DNA from: Closterium sp. NIES-65
Taxonomy: Eukaryota; Streptophyta; Zygnematophyceae; Desmidiales; Closteriaceae
Direction: 5' to 3'
DNA length: 64,000 nt
NCBI GenBank assembly: GCA_948144175.1
Contig: CANXME010002420.1
Coordinates: forward strand, 434,001 to 498,000
Shown here: in pieces, positions 1 to 9,900 of the stretch
How positions within the stretch are numbered: the stretch's first letter is position 1
Layout: every line of letters starts with the position of its first letter
The notes under the pieces: model-generated
Told to the model about the DNA's origin: nothing
Seen by the model: the letters and a program-made list of their open reading frames with translations, nothing else
Databases searched by the model: none
Translations under genes and position numbers: made by a program

Positions 1-3000
1 CACACTCACCCCCGACGGACGGAGGACAGACAGACGCAGACTCAGCAACAAGACTAGCAGCGTAGTCGAGACGACAGCGAGCAGCAAAGTCGACGAGCTC
101 AGCGACTAGAGCAGACGCAGCAGTGGACTCAAAAGAGGGGTCAGTGACGACAGTAGCAAGCAGACGCGTGACAGTGGGACTGGCAGCACGAAGAGAGTCC
201 GACTCAGGGTCCGCAAGCGCAGGAAGAGAGGACTCAGGAGGAGAAGGCAAAGGGGCACGCAGAGGAGCAGTGGACGGACGTAAAGACATCCGGTGCGTGC
301 CAGGGACAGGAGGAGGACGCTGACGCGAACTGCGACCACTAGCGCGAGCAGCACGAACAGGCGACGCGGGACGAGACGCAGGCTCACGACGCTCAGCAAG
401 ACCTCCAGTAGGACCAGTGTAAGGAGAGGGAGCAGGCAGCGGAGAGGAAGGCTCCAGTAGGGGCTGCGACTCGACAGGCGGTGGACCCTCTACTGGAGGA
501 GAAAGACCAAGAACCTGCTGAAGGAGCGGAACGAAGTACGGCCGAGGCCGCGCGGCAGCTCCAGACTCAGCAGGGACAGCACCAGCACCCTCAGCGACAG
601 CACCAGCGCCACCCACACCTCCAGCGGCAGGACCAACAGCAGCAGGCTCAGCACAAACGCCCTCAGCAGCTCCAGCTCCAGGAGGACCTGCAGGGCCAGC
701 AGCTCCGGGACCGGCTGCACCCGCACCCTCGACGGTCGAAGAAGCTCCAGCTCCAGCTCCAGCAGCACCTCCAGACTCAGCAGCACGCCTCCAGCGGCGA
801 GCGAACCACTCGCGCAGCTCCTGTGGAGAGAGGGGCTCCCGGCGAGACGCAGCAGCAGGAGAAACCCCAGGCTCAGCAGCTCCAGACGCAGCACCCCCAG
901 GCTCAGCAGCTCCCAGCTCAGCACCCGCAGGCTCAGCAGCTCCCGACCCAGCACCCCCAGACCCAGCACCTCCAGGCACAGCACCCCCCGGCTCAGCACC
1001 CCCAGGCTCCGCACCCTCCGCAGTAGCACCCTCAGGCCCAGCACCCCCAGCAGTAGCACCCCCAGGCTCAGCACCCCCGCGCACAGCACCCCCAGAGTCA
1101 GCACCCCCAGGCTCAGCACCCGCAGCAGCACCAGAGTCACCAGTAACCTCGACCGGGTCAACGGCGTCTACCTGGGACACACCTGAGGGGGCAGGAACCT
1201 GAGGGGGGAGGGGGTCTACCGGGAGGGGAACCGGCACAAGGAAGTCCGGGGGAGGGGGGAGGGAAGGGGTGCGGTAGGGGAAGAGACGGTAGAAGGGGAC
1301 TGACTCGTCGAACGTGACGTCCTGGGAGGACAGAACACGACGAGAGGAGGGGTGGTAAAACTGCCACCCTGGGGCGTCAGTGGGGAAGCCAAGGAAGACA
1401 CAGGGAGCAGCATGAGGGGAAAGCTTGTCCGCAGACAAGTCGCGGACAAACGCCCGAGATCCCCAGACACGGAACACAGACGCATCGCCAACCTTCCCCG
1501 TCCACAGCAAGGCTGGGGACATCGCTGGCCGAGAGACCCGGGGGTGAAGGTTGAGCTGATGCGCCGCGTACCTCACCGCAAACGGCCACAGAAAATGGGG
1601 GGCAGCCGCATGCATCATGGACGTACGAGCGACATCCATGACCATGCCAATGCGGCGCTCAGCAATCCCATTTTGCTGTGGTGAGTCCGGAAGCGTGAAG
1701 GTCTGGCGGATCCCCCGTGCACGACAGTAGTCTCGCAGAAGGCGAGAAGAGAACTCTCCGCCTCTGTCAGAGTGCAGACGCAGAACAGGAAAGTCCGAGC
1801 CGAAGCTCTTCCTGAGCTGGAGACGAGCCTCGCGGATCCAGTCGATCAGCACCTCAGTGACCGCACCCTTGCTGCGCAAGGGGAGGACTGTGGTGTAACG
1901 CGAGTAGTCGTCAACCACCAACAGGAAGTAGCGCTCGTAACCCTGCCCACGAACGGGGGCTGGGCCCCACACATCCATGTGAAGCGTCTGCAGGGGAGCC
2001 TCTGTCGGGGGGAAGTGGGAGGAGTGAGGAGTAGCCCGGAGGCGACCCTCGACACAGGGGACACAGGAAGGTCCTGGCCCGGAGGGGAGAGGAGGGAGAG
2101 ACTGGGGAAGACCAGAGACAAGGACACGGGAAGCCATGCTCCGAAGACGGGGCAAGGAGGGGTGGCCAAGACGGTGGTGCCACAGGAGAGTCTCGTGAGA
2201 CAGGAGGCGACAAGAACAGGGGGCAGACTCAGGACCTGACCGGGACGCAGCAGCAAGTACCTGACCCGACGCAGCCACCTGACCAGACGCAGGGACAGGA
2301 GGAGACTCAACGGTCAGGGTGTAGAGACTCGACCCCGGCCGACGTGAGAACGTGGCCAGGTGTCGGCCTGTGCGAGCCTCCGTGCAGTGGGTCACCCTCT
2401 GACGCGTAGGAGTGAACTGGTGAACACCCCCATCCTGCAGGTCCGCTCCACTCACCAAGTTCGTAGAGAACGAGGGAAGGTACAGACCAGACAGGGTGCC
2501 CGAAGGGGCAGCCGGACACGGGAGGACAGTGGAGAAGTGAGACAGGACAGGACCCCCAGAGGGGTCAGCAAGGGAGACCGCAACCGGCCTGGCGAGCGGC
2601 GAAAGGGTAGTGCGGTCTCGAAAGAAGGAGCGAGAAGCTCCGGAGTCAAGTGTGAAAGTGAGGGAGGACGAGGACGACTCAGTACCTGAGAGCGCAGTCT
2701 CACCAGTACCTGAGAGCGCAGACGCACTGGCACCTAGAGCAGCAGCCTCACAAGCACCTAGCGCAGCAGTACCAATGCCCGGGTCGGGCTGAAAACACCG
2801 GTAACCCTCATTCTCCTCACTATAATCCACAACATACATAGCAGTAAGGATAGCATCAAAATCAAGATCAAAGATCGCTACACCAGCCCTGAGAAGCTCA
2901 TCCCAGCGAGGGATCTCACTAGCCCGAGGGAACTGCTGACGCCAAGCGTCCGTCAGGCGGCCAAAGCAGCGCTGGGTGGCGTGGGCACCCCCACACTGCT

Positions 3001-4210
3001 CACCCGCGCGGTCGCCGGAACGAAGAACGTAGGTGCAGGGACCAGTACCCCCACCCCTCTGACGCCCAGCGTACCACTCACGAAGCTGCTGAGGCGAAGG
3101 GATGTCCCGCGAGCGCTGCTGCTGCTGCCGGTGCGAGCGCTGGCCACCACCACCGCCGCTACGCTGCTGGGTACCACCCCGACCAGCTCCACCTCCTCCA
3201 CCACTACTGCCTCCTCCGCTGCCGCCTCCACTGCCTCCACCTCCGCCGCCTCCACCTCCGCCGCTGCCTCCACCACCACCGCTGGCACCACCACCACCGT
3301 CTCCGCCGCTGCTGCCGCCACCACCACCACCACCCCCGCCACTAGCCCCGCCGCCACCCCCACTCCCTCCGCCGCCACCGCCGCCACCGCCACCGCCCCC
3401 TCCAGCTCCACCCGCGCCCTTGCCCCCCTTGCCCTTGCCAGAGCGACGTCTCCCACTAGGGGCAGACGCCGCGCCGACCGACTCAAGACCAAGCAGGTCG
3501 GCAGCAGCAGCAGAGGCAACAGAGGGCAGCAAGGGGGAAGGAGAGCACCCCTCAAAGATGGGGGTGCGAGGGTCACCACGAGAAGCACCTACAGCGACTA
3601 TGCTCTTCTCCGCTGCAAGGAGGGCCTTCTCGAGGAGGTCGACGGTGAGAGTGGTGGGACAGACTGCGAGAAAGTGGTCCCTGACGACGCGAAGGGAGTC
3701 AGGGAGGCGTGCGACTACGTAGTAGAGAGCGATGTACATGGGGGGGGGGTTCTTAGCGCAGAACTCAGCAGGAAGGGCGGCGCGGTAGCGAGTGTCACTA
3801 GTGCGGAGGTGCGTAATGAGGTCAGCGACAGTGGGAAAGGCAGAGAGGTCAGGAAAGAGGTAGGGAAGCATGAGACGGCTCAGTGCAGCAGTGGCAGGGG
3901 AGGAGTAGCGCGCAACTACAGCGTCGTACAAGGTCTGAGCACTCTTGTACTGACTAAAGTGCGCACGCTCAGAGGTAGGGAGGTGGCGACGCACAGCAAG
4001 ACGTGCAGCAGCATCGCGGGTGGCCCACTTAGAGCGGACAGCGGGATCAGCATCAGCAGCAGGAGCAGGAGAGGCGCCAGAGGTGAGGTCAAAGAGAGAA
4101 AGGTCGTCAGCCCTGTCGCACTGTAAGAACAGCTGCAGGTCGTCTAACCAGACCTCAAAATCAATGGCGCGACCCTCAGCGTCAAAAGCTAGGACACTAG
4201 GGGTAGCCAT
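1..4210 (-). CDS. Copia gag-pol polyprotein of element A, 3'-incomplete
   Basis: The frame opens with ATG at 4210 (protein start MATPSVL). The first codons at the left edge are in the same frame, and I noticed no interruption in the stretches I read. Order: gag domain (about residues 1-230), a Gly-rich tract (complement of about 3170-3420), the family Cys/His motif, protease, integrase (HSDRGGEFSS near 1760, SPQQNG near 1670), then a GGAEP-type linker (complement of about 840-1135) at whose end the window begins reverse transcriptase approach sequence. The protein would drive reverse transcription and integration of the element. The start is supported by the matching start in element C (MATPSIL). 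It looks whole as far as it can be seen. Confidence 0.8.
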   Translation of the reverse strand, partial: MATPSVLAFDAEGRAIDFEVWLDDLQLFLQCDRADDLSLFDLTSGASPAPAADADPAVRSKWATRDAAARLAVRRHLPTSERAHFSQYKSAQTLYDAVVARYSSPATAALSRLMLPYLFPDLSAFPTVADLITHLRTSDTRYRAALPAEFCAKNPPPMYIALYYVVARLPDSLRVVRDHFLAVCPTTLTVDLLEKALLAAEKSIVAVGASRGDPRTPIFEGCSPSPLLPSVASAAAADLLGLESVGAASAPSGRRRSGKGKGGKGAGGAGGGGGGGGGGGGGSGGGGGASGGGGGGGGGSSGGDGGGGASGGGGGSGGGGGGGGGGSGGGSGGGSSGGGGGAGRGGTQQRSGGGGGQRSHRQQQQRSRDIPSPQQLREWYAGRQRGGGTGPCTYVLRSGDRAGEQCGGAHATQRCFGRLTDAWRQQFPRASEIPRWDELLRAGVAIFDLDFDAILTAMYVVDYSEENEGYRCFQPDPGIGTAALGACEAAALGASASALSGTGETALSGTESSSSSLTFTLDSGASRSFFRDRTTLSPLARPVAVSLADPSGGPVLSHFSTVLPCPAAPSGTLSGLYLPSFSTNLVSGADLQDGGVHQFTPTRQRVTHCTEARTGRHLATFSRRPGSSLYTLTVESPPVPASGQVAASGQVLAAASRSGPESAPCSCRLLSHETLLWHHRLGHPSLPRLRSMASRVLVSGLPQSLPPLPSGPGPSCVPCVEGRLRATPHSSHFPPTEAPLQTLHMDVWGPAPVRGQGYERYFLLVVDDYSRYTTVLPLRSKGAVTEVLIDWIREARLQLRKSFGSDFPVLRLHSDRGGEFSSRLLRDYCRARGIRQTFTLPDSPQQNGIAERRIGMVMDVARTSMMHAAAPHFLWPFAVRYAAHQLNLHPRVSRPAMSPALLWTGKVGDASVFRVWGSRAFVRDLSADKLSPHAAPCVFLGFPTDAPGWQFYHPSSRRVLSSQDVTFDESVPFYRLFPYRTPSLPPPPDFLVPVPLPVDPLPPQVPAPSGVSQVDAVDPVEVTGDSGAAAGAEPGGADSGGAVRGGAEPGGATAGGAGPEGATAEGAEPGGAEPGGAVPGGAGSGGAGSGAAEPAGAELGAAEPGGAASGAAEPGVSPAAASRREPLSPQELREWFARRWRRAAESGGAAGAGAGASSTVEGAGAAGPGAAGPAGPPGAGAAEGVCAEPAAVGPAAGGVGGAGAVAEGAGAVPAESGAAARPRPYFVPLLQQVLGLSPPVEGPPPVESQPLLEPSSPLPAPSPYTGPTGGLAERREPASRPASPVRAARASGRSSRQRPPPVPGTHRMSLRPSTAPLRAPLPSPPESSLPALADPESDSLRAASPTVTRLLATVVTDPSFESTAASALVAELVDFAARCRLDYAASLVAESASVCPPSVGGEC

Positions 4211-4490
4211 GGCGACGACAGCGACGCAGTGCAAGCAGTAGGGAAAGAGCTCGCAGTGGCAGTGGGACTGTGCTCACCAGGCAGGGCAGGTCGAGTAGGT
4301 ATGCAGAAAGGCGGCTCAGCGACCTGGCGGCTCGGGTGCAGGGCGGCTCGGCTCCCGGGCGGCTCGGCGGTAGGGCAGCTCGGGGGCAGGGCGGCTCGGC
4401 TCCTGGGCGGCTCGGCGACAGGGCGGCTCGGGTGCAGGGCGGCTCGGCTCCCGGGCGGCTCGGCTGCAGGGCGGCTCGGCTCCCGGTAGT

Positions 4491-4522
<32 letters not shown>

Positions 4523-5285
4523 GCGGTCGAGCAGGCGGCCGGGGCCGCGGTAGTAGCGGGCGGCGAGGCCGTGCGAGCAGGCAGCCGGGGCCGCGACAGG
4601 AGCGGGCGGCGGGGCCGCGGTCGAACAGGCGGCTGGGGCCGCGGTCGTAGCAGGCGGCCGGGGCCGCGATCGTAGTGGGCGGCGGCCGCGGCGTAGCGGG
4701 CGGCAGGGCCGCGTCGAGCAGGCGGCCGGGGGCTGCGTCGAGCAGGCGGCTGGGGGCCGCGACAGGAGCGGGCGGCGGGGCCGCGGTCGAACAGGCGGCT
4801 GGGGCCGCGGTCGTAGCAGGCGGCCCGGGCCGCGGTCGTAGCAGGCGGCGGCCGCGGCGTAGCGGGCGGCAGGGCCGCGTCAAGCAGGCGGCTGGGGGCC
4901 GCGTCGAGTAGGCGGCTGGGGGCCGCGACAGGAGCGGGCGGCGGGGCCGCGGTCGAACAGGCGGCTGGGGGCCGCGGTCGTAGCAGGCGGCCGGGGCCGC
5001 GGTCGTAGTAGGCGGCAGCCGCGGCGTAGCGGGCGGCAGGGCCGCGTCGAGCAGGCGGCTGGGGGCCGCGTCGAGTAGGCGGCTGGGGGGGCCGCGTCGA
5101 GCAGGCGGCTGGGGCCGCGATCGTAGCGGGCGGCTGGGGCCGCGACTTAGCGGGCGGCTGGGCCGCGTGTGGGAGGGAGGCGACACGGAGGGTCGCTCGA
5201 TAGCGGAAAAAAAAAGTTGAGCGCGCCTCGGGGCGCGCTTCGGTGGGCCCTAGGCAGAGTTCCACAGGGAACCCGCTCTATACCA
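4211..5285 (-). repeat. GC-rich tandem-repeat leader of element A
   Basis: About 1 kb between primer site and gag start. It is made of degenerate repeats: 4310-4490 carries units like GGGCGGCTCGGCTCC, 4497-4520 is a run of 24 G on the plus strand, and 4530-5170 carries longer units built around GGCGGCTGGGGGCCGCG. I see no ATG on the element's sense strand between the primer site and the gag start. Long proline/alanine reading frames here are by-products of the composition. The segment next to the primer site ends in a short hairpin-prone GCGCGCC stretch. Confidence 0.8.
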
Positions 5286-5421
5286 TGTGAAATGAGTAAG
5301 CAGGAATGAATGAACTATGAATGAAAGCAGTACAAATATGAAACCCTAACTGGGTTGTACCCCCTATGGGATACCCCACTACAGCCTACACAGCAGTATA
5401 AGCTATAGATATGTTCTGACA
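5286..5421 (-). repeat. 5' LTR of element A (136 bp)
   Basis: Read on the minus strand it begins TGTCAGAACAT and ends TTCACA. Directly after it comes the primer site TGGTATAGAGCGG, a variant of the initiator Met tRNA complement. The 5 bases right of it, acctg (5422-5426), should be one copy of the target duplication; the other lies outside the window. Confidence 0.85.
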
Positions 5422-6588
5422 ACCTGAAGAGCACATGTGTTGTCCGCAGCAACTGTCCAAGAACCAGGTATCCTTCCTAGACGGTTCGCTTTGGGCGATG
5501 GCTGCATACGTTGGGTTCGGTTGCAGCGACTTTCGACGTGGAATCCTTTCTTCTGGTGAGTAGTGGGGCGGCGATTTAGTGATGCAGGAGTCGGTCAATC
5601 TTGCCATGCAGCTGACGATGTTCCTTGTTCCTTGTGCTGGTTGTCCCGTCGATGTTGTTGACGTTTGAACTTGAGTGGTGGAATTTGCTTGCGTTGAGGC
5701 GACTTGACTGCTTGAAGGTCGGAGCTGCCGCTGCGTTGGTGCTGACTGCTGCCGGTTAGGGCAGTGCGTGCGGGGATAACCTGAAGTCTTGCAGAGATGA
5801 CAGAACAGAGGTACGGGTTGTTGACCTTGGTACTTGTTTTGCCGATGGTTGTTGTTGTAGTGCCGTTGAGTGTGGAAAGCGAACTCAGGGACTGACGTTT
5901 TCCTCTTGTGTTTTTCTTCTTGTAGGTCCATATCTTGCTGTTCAGCGTGAATCTCGGCGCAGAGAGCTTCTTCGGAGATTTTCCCGTGGGCTTGGAGAAT
6001 GGCTCGAGTGGAGCTTCATTGCAGACCAAGGCCGCCGATGATAACAGTAACGAATGCGTCTTCGGATATCGTTCCTCCGCATCGAAGAAGCTTGTCGCGC
6101 AAATCGCGACAGCGACTGATATACGCCATCCCTTTTTCGCCCGGTTTCATTTCCACTGTTGTCAATTGCGCCATCAACCGACTCTGATTGACGCGGTCTG
6201 TTGCTTGATACAGGTTCTTCAGGTGGTTGTATGCAAGTTCGGCGGAGTTGCCGTATCCCCGGTAAGACTGAATGTTCTGTTGCTGTTTCGGAGCGATGTT
6301 CCTTAGTAGAATTGTGTACGCCATCACTGACTGATACGTGTACTGCTGTTTGTCGTATTGCGTGCCATTTGTTGGATATGGCAGGGACCCGTTGGAGAAG
6401 CCGAGAATGTGCGCGCCTTCCATCATTAGTTCAAATTCTAATGACTAGGTAAAGAAGTCTTTTCCGTCGAACGGTCTTGACGTTTGCAGTTTTAAGACGT
6501 GCGCAAACTGAGACTGAAATTGAAGTGCATCTAGTGTCTTCTCTTGCTCAGGTGAAGGCTGCTGACGCGGCATGAAGCTGACGGAGCC
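5422..6588 (-). mobile_element. Element J segment: gag C-terminal part, zinc knuckle, protease start
   Basis: Piece of a copia element of the same group as H and I. It encodes the middle and end of gag, the CCHC knuckle (CHLCKTSGYPRTHC) and the protease signature DSCCGQHMCSS, where element A interrupts it. Its right edge is the target duplication of element B, and the reading continues in the segment 13927-14248. J is broken, with at least one break in the visible part besides its three insertions. Confidence 0.85.
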
Positions 6589-6719
6589 TGTCAGAATGAG
6601 AAACAGGAATGGTTGTGACTAGCAGGAACAACAGTACAAATATGAAACCCTAATCTGGTGTACCCCCTAAGGTGTAACCCACTACAGCCTAGAACCACAT
6701 AAACATATAATGTTTGACA
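6589..6719 (-). repeat. 3' LTR of element B (131 bp)
   Basis: Identical by eye to 13796-13926. On the minus strand it begins TGTCAAACATTATATG and ends TTCTGACA, a TG...CA boundary. The complement of 6720-6740 carries the G-rich tract expected just before a 3' LTR. Confidence 0.96.
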
Positions 6720-6951
6720 CACCCCCATAGGCAAAGTGGGGCACACCTAGGGGTCACAAGACCAGTCAAGGTAAAACAAGGCAAACAAGCTCAGGGTGGA
6801 TCTCGAGGATTCCACACAAATTCCGAGCACAAGTAAGCGGTCACAAGACCAGCTCACATGCAGTTTTATAATAGAGCAAGAGGTACAATGATCACAACCT
6901 AGCAAGGGCAAACATGCAGGTATAAATATAATGATCACAGTACAGGCAAAG
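6720..6951 (-). other. 3' untranslated region of element B
   Basis: About 230 bp between the stop of the polyprotein and the 3' LTR. The end next to the LTR carries the polypurine tract. The rest is similar to the corresponding stretch of C, E and F. No gene is seen. Confidence 0.8.
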
Positions 6952-9900
6952 TCAAGAAGTAAGCAAGTGAGGAACAGTCGGCACAAGGCCTAGAAGAGTG
7001 CAAAAACGCTGATGGTCAACAGGCGGAAGCGCCTTGGTGAACACATCAGCAGTGTTGGCCTCAGTGGCCACGTAACGCAGAAGAAGCTGACCACGCTGCT
7101 GTAGCTCTCGAGCTAGAAAGTAACGCAGAGCAATGTGCTTCGTCCTGTGCTCTAGTCTGTGCTCCTGACACAAGGCTATGGTTGCCTTGTTGTCGACGTA
7201 CAGCACTGGAGGAGAACGAGGCTGCTCTCCAAGGTCAGTCAGCAGGTAGGTGAGCCAGCGAAGCTCCTGGGCAGCCATGGCCGTGGCGTAGATCTCAGCC
7301 TCACAGCTGGAGCTGAGAACAGAAGAAGAACGAGTAGAACGCCAAGAGACAGAGCCAGAGCCAAGACTGAAGGTGTAACCCTGAGACGACCGCTGAGTAG
7401 CCTGGTCGTCTGCCCAAGAAGCGTCTGAGTGCCCAGTGAGAACAGGCCGGTCTCGCCCTCCAAGCACTAGCCCCATGCCCGACGTACTGCACAAGTAGCG
7501 CAACACCCTCTTAGCTGCATCCATGTGCTCCTTCCGGTGACGGCCGGGAGCGACATAGCGTGCTAAGATGCTGAGAGGGTATGCAAGGTCAGGTCGAGTG
7601 CAGGTCATCAGGTACATGAGGCAGCCCACAAGCTCTGGATACGGACCACTCGGCTCTACGGACTCATCCGAAGGCAGAGCTGAGAGCGAGTGTCCCGTAG
7701 GCAGAGGAGTGGACTGAGGCGAGGAGTACGTGAAGCCGAAGCGCTGAAGGACCTGCTGCACCATGTGTGACTGAGTCAAGGTGATGGTGCGCCGTGCTCT
7801 GTCCCGGGTGATCCGCAAGCCAAGATAGCTTGTCAGTTCACCCAGGTCTATGCACGTGTGTCTCTTCTGCAGCTCGGACTTCACGTGAGCGAGACCAGCT
7901 GTGTCAGAAGTGGCAAAGACCAAGTCGTCGACGTACACGAGGATGTAGAACGGCGGCAGTAAGGTGTCGGTGCGTAGAAACAGCGACGGGTCAGCAGTAG
8001 AAGGAGCGAACCCAAGAGCCGCAAGTGTAGTCCTCAGTGTGTCGTGCCAGTCACGTGGCGCTTGGCGGAGACCGTAGACTGGCCGCCGGAGGCTCCACTG
8101 GGTACCAGGAGGGAACGACCCAGTGAAGCCAGGTGGGCGGCGCAGCCAGATCTCCTCGTGCAGGCTGCCCTGCAAGAGAGCTGTGCTGAAGTCAAGAGAG
8201 TGGAGCTCGTAGTCACGCTGAGCGGCGACGTGTAGCAGAACCCGAAGAGTGGTCATCTTCGGGGTCGGGGAGAAGGTCTGGAAGAAGTCAACTCCCTCTC
8301 GCTGACTGAAGCCTCGTGCAACGTAACGCGCCTTGAAGACAGGCGGAGAGCCCGGCGGCCGCTTCACCCTGAAAATCCACATGCCACTGACGATGTTCGC
8401 CCCTGGTGGGGGAACCTCGTCGACGTAGGTGCCAGTGGACTTCCAGGAAGCCATCTCTGTGTCCATGGCTGACTTCCACTGAGAGGAGTAGGGACCGGCC
8501 ATCGCCTCTGCGTAAGAGCGTGGGGTCGGGATGTCTGGTGCATCCGGGTCTCCCTCAGGGGCAACAAGCATGGACACGAGATGGGGCAAAGCAGCGGCAA
8601 GGCAACCAAACTCCTCCTGTCTGTCCTCAAGAACGTCCGTGCCAAGAGCACACTCACCCCCGACGGACGGAGGACAGACAGACTCAGACTCAGCAACAAT
8701 ACTCGCATCGTAGTCTAGACGACACGCAGCCGCAAAGTCGACAAGCTCAGTGACTAAGGCAGACGCAGCAGCGGACTCAAAGGAAGGGTCAGTGACAACC
8801 GTAGCCAGGAGACGTGTGACAGTAGGACTGGCAGCGCGAAGGGAGTCTGACTCCGGGTCAGCAAGAGCAGGAAGAGAGGACGCAGGAGGCGACGGGAGAG
8901 CGACACGCTGCGGAGCAGTGGACTGACGAAGCGCCATCTGGTGAGTGCCTGGGACAGCAGGAGGACGCTCACGCGGGACACGACTACCAGTGGTAGCAGC
9001 ACGAACAGGCGACGCTCGACGAGACGCAGGTGACACAGGACGTGACGCAGGCTCACGTCTCTCAGCAAGACCTCCAGTCGGACCAGTATAAGGAGCAGGC
9101 ACAGGGAGTGGGGAGGCAGGCGGTAACTGTGGCTGTGACTGGACAGACGGCGGACACTCTAAGGCGAGAGGAGAACAAGGAGGAGGAGGCTGACCAAGAA
9201 CCTGCTGAAGGAGCGGAACAAAGTACGGCCGTGGCCGTGCAGCAACTCCCGAACCAGCAGAGACACCAGCGGCAGGGACCTCAGGACCAGCAGAAGCTCC
9301 ACTCGCCGGGTCCTCCACTCCAGCAGCAGTAGCAGCACCTCCAGCAGCACCAGCAGCACCTCCAGCACCAGGGTCCGCAGCACCCGCAGTAGCTCCAACG
9401 CCCGGGTCCTCAGTACGAGCAGCACCTCCAGCAGCACCGCCAGTAGCAGCAGCACCTCCAGCACCAGGGTCCGCAGCACCCGCAGCAGCGTCAACTCCGG
9501 GGACCCCAGCACCAGCAGCTCCACTCCGGAGACTGATGTGCCGAGCGTACCACTCTCGAAGCTGTGGGGAAGAGGGCGGCTCCCGCCGTGGTGGGGAAAC
9601 ACGAGTACCAACTCCAGTAGCACCACGAGCCCGAGACGCACCCTGCCGGAGGCTGCAGTACCGTGAGTACCACTCACGTAGCTGCTGCGAAGAGGGAGGT
9701 CCTCCAGGCGCCTCACAGTCAACTGCAACACCACCAGGCTCAGCACCCCCAGACTCAGCACCCCCAGGCTCAGCACCCCTAGTCTCAGCACCCCCAGTCT
9801 CAGCACCCCCAGACTCAGCACCCCCAGTCTCAGCACCCCCAGACTCAGCACCCCTAGGCTCCGCCCGCGCAGGCTCCGCACGCTCATGTTCCGCACGCTC

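Larger units (their letters stand above)
1..5421 (-). mobile_element. Copia element A, right (5') part; runs off left edge
   Basis: Short-LTR Ty1/copia element on the minus strand. Its 5' LTR is at 5286-5421, followed by a primer site (complement of 5274-5285), a GC-rich repeat leader and a gag-pol frame starting at 4210. The left edge cuts it between integrase and reverse transcriptase. It is inserted in element J: the bases right of 5421 encode J's protease region. The LTR starts TGTCAGAACAT and resembles that of element F, so A and F share an LTR subfamily. The 3' LTR is outside the window, so its age cannot be read. Confidence 0.9.

Noticed and set aside
3102-3722. Polyproline open frame on the plus strand (also 11897-12424)
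   Set aside because: It is the antisense shadow of the Gly-rich tract in the copia polyproteins of A and B.
4189-5265. Two long Pro/Ala/Arg-rich open frames on the minus strand
   Set aside because: They lie in the GC-rich repeat leader of element A; openness follows from repeat composition, and gag starts only at 4210.
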